A DNA stretch of 17,188 nt from Candidatus Enterococcus ferrettii (GCF_017377655.1 NZ_JAFREL010000139.1:1-17188); one strand, 5' to 3'. Positions 6,581 to 16,969 are shown, numbered from the stretch's first letter. Translations and numbers: made by a program. Notes: generated by a model from the letters alone, not told the origin.

Positions 6581-7468
6581 ATGTATATCTTTCAGAAAAT
6601 TGAAGAAGTTACTTTGCAGAACAATGAAACTAGAAGAACGGTTGGTGAATTCTTGTTAAATCATCGGGATAAGATAACTGAGTACCGAATGGAGGACGTT
6701 GCGAAGCTAACTTATACTTCTAAACCAACTCTTTCCAGATTTGCCAAACTAATGGGCTATCCTGGCTGGAAGGAATTCGTTTATGCTTTTTCTCATGAAA
6801 CGGTTAATTTAAAAGATGTAGAGTATGTAAACATCGATGCAAACTATCCATTTTCCAACTCAGCTGATCCTCTAGAAATAGTGGAAAGAATTACCAGTCT
6901 GCAAATTCAGAGTATTGAAGATACCATTCAACAATTAAACATGGAGAGCCTGAAAGAAGCGGCGGAGTTGGTTCATAGCGCTCATCGTGTAGCCATTTAC
7001 GGAACAAGTCCCAATAATTATTATGGCGGAATGTTCAAACGTAAGCTGTTGGGTATAGGCAAGGATGCCGTTTTTGCTGAGCTTGGAGAAGCTGGTGTAA
7101 TTTCTCAAACCCTTTCTGAACAAGACGTCGCGATTATCATCTCTTATTCCGGAAATAATGTTCATCGAGAGCCGACGATTAACTTAAAGTATCTTGTCCA
7201 TCGCAAGGTGAAAATTATCGGGATCACTAGCGCTGGTGATAACCTAGTTTCTAAATATTCAGATGCCACCTTGTTTATTTCAAGTAAAGAAAAGCTATAT
7301 TCAAAGATCTCCAGTTATACCACCGAACAATCAATTATTTTATTACTAAATCTGCTTTACAGCATGGTTTTTTCTCTAGATTTCGAAACATACGAGCAAA
7401 ACAAGATCACTTCTTCTTCGCTAATGGAAATTCAACGGCACTCTGAATTGATTGATCTTTCTGAATAG
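6581..7468 (+). CDS. RpiR-family regulator (HTH_6 plus SIS domain)
   Basis: A 295-residue DNA-binding protein. Residues 1-77 are an RpiR HTH (RMEDVAKLTYTSKPTLSRFAKLMGYPGWKEF is the classical A-x-x-x-x-S-x-x-T-x-x-R-F-x-x-x-L-G-F/Y pattern). Residues about 125-260 are a SIS sugar-isomerase fold (RVAIYGTSPNNYYG, AIIISYSGNN, KIIGITSAGDN), which binds phosphosugars. The likely inducer is a phosphorylated beta-glucoside or glucose-6-phosphate made by the genes downstream. AAAGGAGAGCGG precedes ATG 6581, and the same 12-mer precedes the PTS gene. It is the probable local regulator of the MFS-PTS-GH1 unit, in place of the BglG-type antiterminator common in such operons. Confidence 0.9.
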   Translation: MYIFQKIEEVTLQNNETRRTVGEFLLNHRDKITEYRMEDVAKLTYTSKPTLSRFAKLMGYPGWKEFVYAFSHETVNLKDVEYVNIDANYPFSNSADPLEIVERITSLQIQSIEDTIQQLNMESLKEAAELVHSAHRVAIYGTSPNNYYGGMFKRKLLGIGKDAVFAELGEAGVISQTLSEQDVAIIISYSGNNVHREPTINLKYLVHRKVKIIGITSAGDNLVSKYSDATLFISSKEKLYSKISSYTTEQSIILLLNLLYSMVFSLDFETYEQNKITSSSLMEIQRHSELIDLSE

Positions 7469-7515
7469 ACCCTTCAATACGTTACTTTGTTTCAGCTATA
7501 TCGTAAAAAATTACA

Positions 7516-7549
7516 GAGAAATTGAAACCTGTTTCAGTTTCTCCGTTTT
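7516..7549 (+). terminator. Hairpin with short T-run between rpiR and the PTS gene; contains a cre-like palindrome
   Basis: GAGAAATTGAAAC (7516-7528) can pair with GTTTCAGTTTCTC (7531-7543) over 13 positions including one G-T pair; CGTTTTC follows. The T-run is short, so this may be a partial terminator that sets rpiR and PTS levels apart. The core TGAAAC-CT-GTTTCA (7523-7536) resembles a catabolite-responsive element (cre) with one mismatch in the central CG, so CcpA binding at the DNA level is an alternative. Confidence 0.5.
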
Positions 7550-7552
7550 CTA

Positions 7553-7581
7553 TTGGAACCGCTATCTTTACTTGCTAAATT
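7553..7581 (+). promoter_or_regulatory. Candidate internal promoter for the PTS-GH1 genes
   Basis: TTGGAA at 7553-7558, a 17-bp spacer, then TAAATT at 7576-7581, about 50 bases before the PTS start and right after the hairpin with the cre-like core. It would allow the sugar genes to be transcribed apart from the MFS and rpiR genes. Confidence 0.45.
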
Positions 7582-7601
7582 ACAAACAGAGCAGTTAGTA
7601 A

Positions 7602-10957
<3,356 letters not shown>

Positions 10958-10960
10958 TGT

Positions 10961-11005
10961 AAACATCTTTGGCGAAGCCTGCAAAGCTTAGTCAAAGATG
11001 TTTTT
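10961..11005 (+). terminator. Rho-independent terminator of the beta-glucoside operon
   Basis: AAACATCTTTGGC (10961-10973) pairs with GTCAAAGATGTTT (10991-11003) with one mismatch, continued by TT; a smaller AAGC/GCTT stem sits inside the loop. It lies just after the GH1 stop and before the next promoter. Confidence 0.85.
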
Positions 11006-11016
11006 AGATTAGCTAG

Positions 11017-11047
11017 TTGACTTAGAGTCCACTTGAAGATGTACACT
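11017..11047 (+). promoter_or_regulatory. MerR-type promoter (19-bp spacer) of the AKR operon
   Basis: TTGACT at 11017-11022 and TACACT at 11042-11047 lie 19 bp apart. The spacer carries the dyad CTTAGAGT-CC-ACTTGAAG (11021-11038), very close to operators of MerR-family electrophile or aldehyde sensors (CTTAGAGT-NN-ACTC-type). The regulator is not adjacent; candidates in the window are the MerR proteins at 2109 and 14854. Confidence 0.78.
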
Positions 11048-11076
11048 AAACGCAATAAGTGAAAGAAGGGAATATT

Positions 11077-12057
11077 GTGAACTATACAACAGTAGGTAAA
11101 ACCGGAATTAAAGTATCAAAGTTAGCATTAGGAACGATGTCTTTTGGAACAACCGCTGACAAACAAGAATCAAAAAAAATGTTTGAAAAAGCCATCGACT
11201 ATGGGATCAATTTTTTCGATTCTGCCAATGTTTATGGCGGGGGACAAGCGGAAGAATTTTTAGGCGAATTCATGGGAAAGCAGCGCAATAACTATGCCAT
11301 TACTACAAAAGTATTTTGGCCAGGAGGACCAGACCAAAACCAGGCAGGCTTGTCTAAAAAAAGTATTATTCAAAATGTGGAGCAATCATTGAAGCGGCTA
11401 AATACCGACTATATTGATTTCTACTTTCTTCATGATTACGATCCAGCTACCCCAATGGAAACCACATTATCCGCCTTGGAGCAATTAGTCAAAGATGGAA
11501 AAATACTATATCCCGCTGTCAGTAATTGGGCGGCTTGGCAAATTGCTAAAGCCTTAGGAATTCAAAGTAAAGAATTACTCACTCGTTTTGAATTGGTCGA
11601 ACCGATGTACAGCTTAGTTAAGCGCCAAGCAGAAGTTGAAATTTTACCCTTAGCCAAGGATCAGAACCTTGGTGTGATTAGCTATAGTCCATTAGGGGCG
11701 GGATTATTAACTGGTAAGTATTTAGAAAATAAGCATGCAACAGGTCGATTAACCGAAGAAGGACGTTACATTGATCGTTATGCCCAAGCAGAAAACCAAC
11801 TAGTTGCCAAACGGTTTGTAGCTTATGCAGAGAAGCTAGAAGTTTCACCTATTACTTTAGCTGTAGCTTGGGTGGCTTATCATGAAGCAATCACAGCTCC
11901 CATCATTGGTGCACGCAATGTTGAACAGCTTCAGCCGAGTCTCGAAGCATTGGCTTTCAAAATGACACCGGCTATTTACGAAGCACTTAATCAATTATCG
12001 ATAACACCACAGCCAGCAACGGATCGCAGCGAAGTGTTGACTGGCAAGTGGAAATAA
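11077..12057 (+). CDS. Aldo/keto reductase
   Basis: A 326-residue NADPH-dependent (beta/alpha)8-barrel reductase of aldehydes and ketones. The catalytic tetrad is complete: Asp48 and Tyr53 (FDSANVYGGG), Lys78 (ITTKVFW) and His119 (FYFLHDYD). The C-terminal ITAPIIGARNVEQL is the usual cofactor-phosphate region. It resembles the YajO/IolS/Kv-beta-like group. I chose GTG 11077 because AAGGG (11066-11070) lies 6 bases upstream and YTTVGKTGIKVSKL begins as other family members do; a GTG at 11059 would add six residues and has no ribosome binding site. It is the first gene behind a MerR-type promoter; the lipoprotein pseudogene starts 16 bp later. Likely role: removing reactive carbonyls (inferred). 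Confidence 0.9.
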   Translation: MNYTTVGKTGIKVSKLALGTMSFGTTADKQESKKMFEKAIDYGINFFDSANVYGGGQAEEFLGEFMGKQRNNYAITTKVFWPGGPDQNQAGLSKKSIIQNVEQSLKRLNTDYIDFYFLHDYDPATPMETTLSALEQLVKDGKILYPAVSNWAAWQIAKALGIQSKELLTRFELVEPMYSLVKRQAEVEILPLAKDQNLGVISYSPLGAGLLTGKYLENKHATGRLTEEGRYIDRYAQAENQLVAKRFVAYAEKLEVSPITLAVAWVAYHEAITAPIIGARNVEQLQPSLEALAFKMTPAIYEALNQLSITPQPATDRSEVLTGKWK

Positions 12058-12073
12058 AAAAGGAGAGCTACTA

Positions 12074-12709
12074 ATGAAGAAAATAATCGGTGTTTTTAGT
12101 CTATTTTGTCTTTTTTTATTAGGCGGCTGCAGTGAAAACAGTCAAAGCAGTTCGAGTCACTTAAACTCTACGACAACAGCTTCAACCAACGATTTAGAAA
12201 AAAATGCTGGAGCTGATAATTCTGTCGACAATACGAACACCAGCAATGTAGCCATCGTATATTACTCACTAACTGGATCAACAGAAGCTGTTGCGAAGGA
12301 AATCCAGACACAAACTAACGGAGACCTTTATCCGATTACTACCGTCGAAGCCTATCCAGAAGCTTACTCGGATGTGTTAGAGGTTGTCCGTCAGCAGCAA
12401 GGAGCGAATGAACTTCCTAAGCTACAGCCGATGACGATTGATTTGGCTGAATATGAGACGATCTTTATTGGCTCCCCAATTTGGTTTGGTTCATGTTCAT
12501 TGCCAACGTAGCAGTGGCTAACTGAAAATGAGTTGGCAGGGAAAACGATTCATCCCTTCTTTACAAGTGGCAGCAGCGGGATTGCAACAGCCAATACTGA
12601 GATCAAAAACTTAGCCGAGGATGCAACGGTCAGTGAAGGGATTGGAGTTGCTGACAATGATAGAAGCAATGCCGAAAGCTTAATTGCTTCTTGGTTGGAT
12701 ACAAAGTAA
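12074..12709 (+). pseudogene. Flavodoxin-domain lipoprotein interrupted by an in-frame TAG
   Basis: The open part (12074-12511, 145 aa) has a lipoprotein signal peptide (MKKIIGVFSLFCLFLLGGC, lipid-modified Cys19), a Ser/Thr/Asn-rich linker to about residue 57, and then a flavodoxin fold with the FMN phosphate loop YYSLTGSTEAVA and ETIFIGSPIWFG. TAG at 12509-12511 stops it after CSLPT. Reading on in the same frame to TAA 12707-12709 gives a normal flavodoxin C-terminal half (QWLTENELAGKTI, then FFTSGSSGIATAN), with no other lesion. The intact form would be 211 aa, an extracytoplasmic membrane-anchored flavoprotein possibly passing electrons to quinones. The lesion looks recent, for example CAG to TAG. 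It lies in an operon between the AKR and an SDR. Confidence 0.82.
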
Positions 12710-12720
12710 GGAGGACAAGG

Positions 12721-13365
12721 ATGAAAAAGATGGTTATTTTCGGAGCCGGCTCAGGTCTGGGAATGAGCTTAGCCAAGAAGTTTGGCACAAACAATTATGA
12801 AATAGTGTTACTGGCCCGATCCAGCGAATCGTTAAAGCAATATTGTGCTGAATTAACTGCCATGAATATCAAGGCCAGTTATTATGTAGCTGATGCAGTC
12901 AATGAAAAGTCAGTTGCTGAAGCATTCACCAAGCTTTGTGAAGAGCACGGACATATCGATCTCTTTATTTACAACGTTGGTTTTCTAAAACCTAATCGTT
13001 TACCGGACTTAACGCAAGAAGAGTTGCTAACCACTTTTCAAATGGATGTCACAAGCAGCTTATTAGCAACTCAAATTATCACCAGCAAGAATGATCCAGA
13101 AAAAAATACTGCGATGCTCTATACCGGTGGTGGTCTAGCTCTTTTTCCAGAGAAATCGATGGCTACTCTGTCAATCGGAAAGGCAGGCTTGCGTTCACTA
13201 GTGCATTTACTGGCTCAAGAATTCGAGGACTCGAACACGTTTATTAGTACAGTAACAATTTGTGGCGGCATTCAACCCAATACCCATTTTGACCCCGATG
13301 TGATTGCAGCAGTCTATTGGAAAACAGTTCAAGAAGGAAAACAAGTGGAAGTAGTTTATAAGTAG
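12721..13365 (+). CDS. SDR-family protein lacking the catalytic tyrosine
   Basis: A 214-residue Rossmann-fold protein. The cofactor motif GAGSGLG is at residues 8-14, followed by NYEIVLLARS. YNVGF stands where NNAG is normal. The classical Y-x-x-x-K is replaced by Leu150-S-I-G-Lys154, and the usual catalytic Ser region reads LYTGGGLAL. Lys is thus kept but Tyr and Ser are missing, so it may not be a typical dehydrogenase; it could use another mechanism or serve as an NAD(P) sensor. It is also short, ending at VEVVYK. ATG 12721 was chosen because AAGGAGG (12708-12714) overlaps the stop of the upstream gene. It is last in the AKR operon and followed by a strong terminator. Confidence 0.8.
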   Translation: MKKMVIFGAGSGLGMSLAKKFGTNNYEIVLLARSSESLKQYCAELTAMNIKASYYVADAVNEKSVAEAFTKLCEEHGHIDLFIYNVGFLKPNRLPDLTQEELLTTFQMDVTSSLLATQIITSKNDPEKNTAMLYTGGGLALFPEKSMATLSIGKAGLRSLVHLLAQEFEDSNTFISTVTICGGIQPNTHFDPDVIAAVYWKTVQEGKQVEVVYK

Positions 13366-13405
13366 AGTTTAGCATCATGTGGCTTTAAAACTTATTTTAC
13401 AACTG

Positions 13406-13446
13406 TCAAAAAGGTTCTACAGCACTTGGCTCTAGAACCTTTTTGA
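13406..13446. terminator. Strong bidirectional terminator
   Basis: TCAAAAAGGTTCTA (13406-13419) and TAGAACCTTTTTGA (13433-13446) are perfect 14-bp complements around a 13-base loop. It serves both the AKR operon and the convergent decayed gene on the minus strand. Confidence 0.92.
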
Positions 13447-13449
13447 TGA

Positions 13450-13772
13450 CTAACCTTCATCAGCAAAAACCTTTTTTGCCAGCGCAAAAGCAGACCAAGC
13501 TTTAGGCCAGCCTTAATAAAAGCCAAGCTGGGTTATAATCTCACCATTTCCTCTTTGGTAACCCCATTGTCTTTAGCCTTTTGCAAGTGAAAGGGCAGCT
13601 GCTCGAAATTTGCCCCAGCAATTAGGGCAGTGACTGTAACGATCGAACGATCTCTAGCAGCCAATTCCTTTTCTCGTGCCCAAACTTTACCAAATAGAAT
13701 ATCATCATTGAATGCAGCAAATTGAGGGGCAAAATCGCCCAATTGCTCTTTTCCAGCAGTAACCTTTTCCAC
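13450..13772 (-). pseudogene. Carboxymuconolactone decarboxylase/AhpD-like family gene, frameshifted and stopped
   Basis: The open part (13772 down to 13533, GTG start with GGAGGAG upstream) reads as a carboxymuconolactone decarboxylase-family protein: FGKVWAREKELAARDRSIVTVTALIAG, then HLQKAKDNGVTKEEMV. It then ends too early. Moving by one base at about 13541-13546 recovers the family C-terminus EIITQLGFY-(stop)-GWPKAWSAFALAKKVFADEG, ending at TAG 13450-13452. There are thus two lesions: a one-base indel, and a TAA at 13513-13515 where Ala or Ser is expected. The intact protein would be about 106 aa. The visible part has no CxxC peroxidase motif, so it was a CMD-type rather than an AhpD peroxidase protein. 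It is divergent from lysR and has its own MerR-type promoter. Confidence 0.85.
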
Positions 13773-13802
13773 GCTATCTCCTCCTCAAAGTAAGGTATAA
13801 TA

Positions 13803-13833
13803 AGTAAACAAGTTCAAGTGAACTGGAAGTCAA
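13803..13833 (-). promoter_or_regulatory. MerR-type promoter (19-bp spacer) of the decayed CMD gene
   Basis: Read on the minus strand: TTGACT (13828-13833), a 19-bp spacer, then TTTACT (13803-13808). The dyad CTTCCAGT-TC-ACTTGAAC (13812-13829) agrees at 14 of 18 positions with the operator at 11021-11038 and is in the same register. Within it AGTTCA-AG-TGAACT (13811-13824) is a perfect inverted repeat that could instead be a site for the adjacent LysR protein. Confidence 0.65.
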
Positions 13834-13875
13834 ACATTTACTGCTTCAAGAATATTTTGCACAGAGGGTGAACCC

Positions 13876-14757
13876 ATGGAACTAAGAGTATTACGGTATT
13901 TTTTAATGGTAGCTAGAGAAGAAAATATAACTAGAGCGGCACAGGCTTTGCATGTCACCCAGCCAACGTTGTCCCGCCAATTAGTGCAATTAGAAGAAGA
14001 GTTGGGTGTGAAGCTCTTTATCAGGAAAAGTCATCGTATAGAATTGACTGAAGAAGGAATATTATTGCGCAGGCGGGCACAAGAAATGATGCAGCTGTCA
14101 GAGATCATTAAGGACGAGCTTTCCGGAAATGATGAAGAGTTAACTGGAAAAGTTGCCATTGGAGCTGGCGAATTGAAGAGTATGGACCAGCTGGCGGATA
14201 TAATTGCTGAATTTCACGAAGAACATCCCAAAGTGGAGTTCGAATTATACAGTGGGAATGTTGAGGGAATAAAGTTCCAGATCGATCAGGGCTTGCTAGA
14301 CTTAGGATTGTTTATTGAACCTGTTGAAATTGAAAAATACGATTTTTTAAGAATGTCCCAAGTTGAACGATGGGGTGGCTTAGTACCTGAAGACCACCCT
14401 CTGGCGAAGAAGACAACCCTCAAAGCCTCTGATTTACACCAACAGGCATTAATCATTTCAAAAAGCACGCCTATGAGAAATGAATTGAAGAGCTGGTTTG
14501 GTGAGTTCGGACAAGAGCTGAACATTGTAAATACGTATAATTTACTGTATAACAGCGCGATGCTCATGCGAAAAAATATGGGTCTGGGTTTATCCTTAGA
14601 GCTACACTCCCATTATGATGGCTTGACCTTTATCCCGTTAGAACTCGAGTTGAACTTAACTTCAGTATTGGCTTGGAAATCTAACCAGGTCTTTTCTTCT
14701 ACAACCACCAAGTTTATTGAGTTTGCAAAGAAATACTTAAAAAGCATTTCATCGTGA
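13876..14757 (+). CDS. LysR-family transcriptional regulator
   Basis: A 293-residue regulator. The N-terminal winged HTH (residues 1-60) is textbook LysR: MELRVLRYFLMVAREENITRAAQ... with LHVTQPTLSRQLVQLEEELGVKLF. A linker helix follows to about 88, and a periplasmic-binding-protein-like effector domain runs from about 90 to 290 (GKVAIGAGELKSM, EFHEEHPKVEFELYSG, LDLGLFIEP). It resembles the YwbI/CatR-type group. GAGGGTG lies just before ATG 13876. It is divergent from the decayed CMD gene and upstream of the quinone-reductase operon, so either may be its target; a terminator separates it from the latter. The effector is unknown. Confidence 0.92.
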   Translation: MELRVLRYFLMVAREENITRAAQALHVTQPTLSRQLVQLEEELGVKLFIRKSHRIELTEEGILLRRRAQEMMQLSEIIKDELSGNDEELTGKVAIGAGELKSMDQLADIIAEFHEEHPKVEFELYSGNVEGIKFQIDQGLLDLGLFIEPVEIEKYDFLRMSQVERWGGLVPEDHPLAKKTTLKASDLHQQALIISKSTPMRNELKSWFGEFGQELNIVNTYNLLYNSAMLMRKNMGLGLSLELHSHYDGLTFIPLELELNLTSVLAWKSNQVFSSTTTKFIEFAKKYLKSISS

Positions 14758-14770
14758 TTAAAATAAGCAT

Positions 14771-14799
14771 TAGACATAGTTATAGTTCAGAGGCATACT
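14771..14799 (+). promoter_or_regulatory. Candidate promoter of the MerR-quinone reductase operon
   Basis: TAGACA at 14771-14776, a 17-bp spacer, then CATACT at 14794-14799. Transcription would begin inside the lysR terminator hairpin and so escape it. The boxes are imperfect, and I see no MerR-type 19-bp dyad here. Confidence 0.35.
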
Positions 14800-14836
14800 G
14801 TAGATGTTCCCAGGAGGGGCAACTACAGTTTTTTTA
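14797..14836 (+). terminator. Rho-independent terminator after lysR
   Basis: ACTGTAG (14797-14803) pairs with CTACAGT (14823-14829), extended inside by TGTTCCC against GGGGCA with wobble pairs, and a run of seven T follows. It lies between lysR and the next operon, whose ribosome binding site follows at once. Confidence 0.82.
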
Positions 14837-14853
14837 TTTAAGGAGGGTAGCCC

Positions 14854-15207
14854 ATGAAACAAGAAGACGTGAGCCGCCAATATCAGATTCCGGTCGAGAT
14901 TCTAAAGGAATACGAATCATGGGGGCTTTGCGATGTCGTCAAAATTGTCATGGGAGAGTGGCAATATGATGATCAGGATTTAGAACGACTAAGCACGATC
15001 ATGGCTTTACATGACCTGGACTTCTCCCACGATGAGATAGAAACCTATATGCGACTCTTACTGGAAGAGGAGCAGGGTGAAGAAAAGCGTATGAAGCTGC
15101 TAACAGCTAAACGACAGAAAAAATTAGCTGATATTCATCTGGAAGAGAAAAAGCTCCAGCGAATCGATTATTTGCGACATGTGATTAAAAAAAATCAAAC
15201 AAAGTAA
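14854..15207 (+). CDS. Small MerR-like regulator with a degenerate HTH
   Basis: A 117-residue protein. Residues about 1-70 align to a MerR HTH but loosely: QEDVSRQYQIPVEILKEYESWGL stands where T-L/I-R-Y-Y-E is normal, and the N-G-Y-R-x-Y wing is replaced by MGEWQYDDQDLERL. The second part is better kept (IMALHDLDFSHDEIETYMRLLL). Residues about 72-113 are a charged coiled-coil (RQKKLADIHLEEKKLQRIDYLRH). There is no ligand domain. AAGGAGGG precedes ATG 14854. It is the first gene of a four-gene unit with quinone reductase, tautomerase and AKR, and so is likely their regulator. The loss of the conserved Arg-Tyr in the first HTH suggests unusual DNA contacts or a partner protein. Confidence 0.75.
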   Translation: MKQEDVSRQYQIPVEILKEYESWGLCDVVKIVMGEWQYDDQDLERLSTIMALHDLDFSHDEIETYMRLLLEEEQGEEKRMKLLTAKRQKKLADIHLEEKKLQRIDYLRHVIKKNQTK

Positions 15208-15228
15208 TTATTTGAAAGGTTGTTTAAT

Positions 15229-15774
15229 ATGAAAACATTAGTTTTATTGTTTCATCCCAATAGTCAAAGCTCTAATGCCAACCGTCGTTTAGCAGAAGCA
15301 GCGAATACAAAAGAAGACGTAACCGTTCGAGATATGTATCAGCTCTATCCTAACTTCCAGATTGATGTTGCACAAGAGCAGCGTTTATTAGAAAAAGCGG
15401 ATCGAATTGTTCTGCAATTTCCTATGTATTGGTACAGTTCACCTGCTTTATTAAAGCAATGGGAAGATGCTGTTTTAGAATATGGCTGGGCGTATGGCAG
15501 TACCGGTGATAAGCTGCAGGGAAAAGAATTACTTATTGCAGTCACACCAGGAGCTCCTGCTGATAATTATGTTCACAATGCTAATTTCAAGTATACAGTG
15601 ACGGATTTATTGCGTCCTTTTCAAGCAACCAATAATTTAATTGGAACCCGCTTTGTAAAGCCATTTATTGTAGCCGGAGCCTCTAGCATAAAAGAAGCTG
15701 ACTTAGAAAAAGCTACAGAAGAATACGCGAATTACCTGACCAAAGAACTAGAACTTTTAGGCGATTACGAATAA
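15229..15774 (+). CDS. NAD(P)H-dependent quinone oxidoreductase, flavodoxin-like fold
   Basis: A 181-residue cytoplasmic flavoprotein of the Flavodoxin_2 family (KefF, YwrO, MdaB, YheR types) that transfers two electrons from NAD(P)H to quinones and so avoids semiquinone radicals. MKTLVLLFHPNSQSSNANRRL is the FMN/FAD-binding first strand and loop. LQFPMYWYSSPALLKQWEDAV and LEYGWAYG are the family signatures around the flavin ring. ITPGAP-like TPGAPADNY follows. I chose ATG 15229 with GAAAGG about 9 bases upstream; a TTG at 15220 in the same frame is less likely. It is second in the MerR-led operon, 21 bp after its regulator, with the tautomerase 11 bp downstream. Confidence 0.92.
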   Translation: MKTLVLLFHPNSQSSNANRRLAEAANTKEDVTVRDMYQLYPNFQIDVAQEQRLLEKADRIVLQFPMYWYSSPALLKQWEDAVLEYGWAYGSTGDKLQGKELLIAVTPGAPADNYVHNANFKYTVTDLLRPFQATNNLIGTRFVKPFIVAGASSIKEADLEKATEEYANYLTKELELLGDYE

Positions 15775-15785
15775 AGGAGCCCAAT

Positions 15786-16004
15786 ATGCCAGTAATTAAT
15801 TTTGAAGTTGGAAAATTATCGACGGAACAAAAGCGACAAGTTGTCAAAGAATTTACCGAAACTGCAGTGAAAGTGACTGGACTTCCAGCAGAGGCCTTTT
15901 ATATTTTCATCAAAGAAAATGCAGCTGAGAATATCGGTGTTGGCGGAATACTGCAAAGTGAACGACACAATCTAAATGAACAAGATACAAAAGGAGAAGA
16001 ATAA
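15786..16004 (+). CDS. 4-oxalocrotonate tautomerase-family protein
   Basis: A 72-residue small tautomerase. The N-terminal Met is followed by Pro2, which becomes the catalytic Pro1 after Met removal. FYIFIKENAAENIGVGG is the typical core of the YusQ/DmpI-like group. The classical Arg11 of 4-OT is not present (Ser in that position), so the natural substrate is probably not 4-oxalocrotonate. Members keto-enol tautomerise small enols and form hexamers. AAAGGAG stands before ATG 15786. It lies between the quinone reductase and the AKR in one operon (2 bp before the AKR start), which suggests that it acts on the same carbonyl or quinone compounds; this is inference. Confidence 0.88.
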   Translation: MPVINFEVGKLSTEQKRQVVKEFTETAVKVTGLPAEAFYIFIKENAAENIGVGGILQSERHNLNEQDTKGEE

Positions 16005-16006
16005 CT

Positions 16007-16969
16007 ATGAATACAATGCAAAAAGCGTTAAACCTGCCTAAAATCGCTTTAGGAGCTTGGGCATGGGGTTCAGGAGCAGCCGGAGGTGATCAGGTTTTTG
16101 GCAATCATATGAGCCTTGAGGAGTTAAAACCTGTTTTCGAAAAATCCTTAGCTGAAGGCCTAAACCTATGGGATACTGCCGCTGTTTATGGAATGGGGTC
16201 TTCAGAAACGATGCTCGGTGAACTAATGAAGGCTGTTCCCCGTGAAGCTGTTTTATTATCAACGAAATTTACTCCGCAAATTGCGGAAGAAGTTCCAAAT
16301 CCTGCCGAAAAAATGATTGAAGACAGTTTTGAGCGCCTACACACGGATATCATAGACATCTATTGGATTCATAATCCTGCAGATGTTGCCAGATGGACAC
16401 CAGAACTTATTCCATTAGCGAAAGCTGGAAAAGTAAAGTTTATCGGTGTTTCCAATCATAATTTAGATGAAATTAAATTGGCAAACAGTATTTTAGCTAA
16501 AGAAGAACTAAAGGTTTCAGCGCTCCAAAATCACTATAGCTTATTGCATCGTTCTTCTGAAGATGCCGGAATCTTAGAATATGCCAAAGAAAACGATATG
16601 ACCTTCTTCAGTTATATGGTTTTAGAGCAAGGTGCCTTATCAGGAAAATATGATACTGCACACCCATTTCCAGAAGGCAGTGATCGAGCAGCTGCTTATA
16701 ATGACAGTCTCCCACAGCTAGAAACGATGATTAAATCCATGAGTGAAATTGCTGAAAGGCATCATGGAACGGTTGCACAAATTGCAACAGCGTGGGCAAT
16801 TGCTAAAGGCACTGTTCCTATTATTGGTGTAACCAAGGTTAACCAAGTAGAGGATGCCGCTAACGCTGCAAAAATTAACCTATCTACTGAAGAAATTGAT
16901 CAACTGGAAGAACTAGCACAAGCTACTGGAGTGAAGACCCTCCGTGAATGGGAGAAGCCTATGGCCTAA
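16007..16969 (+). CDS. Aldo/keto reductase
   Basis: A 320-residue NADPH-dependent barrel reductase. The catalytic tetrad is Asp56 and Tyr61 (WDTAAVYGMG), Lys87 (LSTKFTP) and His122 (DIYWIHNP). The segment FIGVSNHNLDEI and the C-terminal VPIIGVTKVNQVEDA are normal for the family. It differs clearly from the AKR at 11077 and is not a recent copy. AAGGAG at 15991-15996 supports ATG 16007 over ATG 16016. The gene starts 2 bp after the tautomerase stop, so translation is probably coupled. It is last in the MerR-led operon, and no clear terminator follows. It probably reduces reactive aldehydes, ketones or diketones; the exact substrate is unknown. Confidence 0.92.
   Translation: MNTMQKALNLPKIALGAWAWGSGAAGGDQVFGNHMSLEELKPVFEKSLAEGLNLWDTAAVYGMGSSETMLGELMKAVPREAVLLSTKFTPQIAEEVPNPAEKMIEDSFERLHTDIIDIYWIHNPADVARWTPELIPLAKAGKVKFIGVSNHNLDEIKLANSILAKEELKVSALQNHYSLLHRSSEDAGILEYAKENDMTFFSYMVLEQGALSGKYDTAHPFPEGSDRAAAYNDSLPQLETMIKSMSEIAERHHGTVAQIATAWAIAKGTVPIIGVTKVNQVEDAANAAKINLSTEEIDQLEELAQATGVKTLREWEKPMA

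Noticed and set aside
12509..12511. TAG as a programmed pyrrolysine or recoded codon
   Set aside because: No pyrrolysine genes or recoding signal in view and the family does not need it; a nonsense mutation is simpler.
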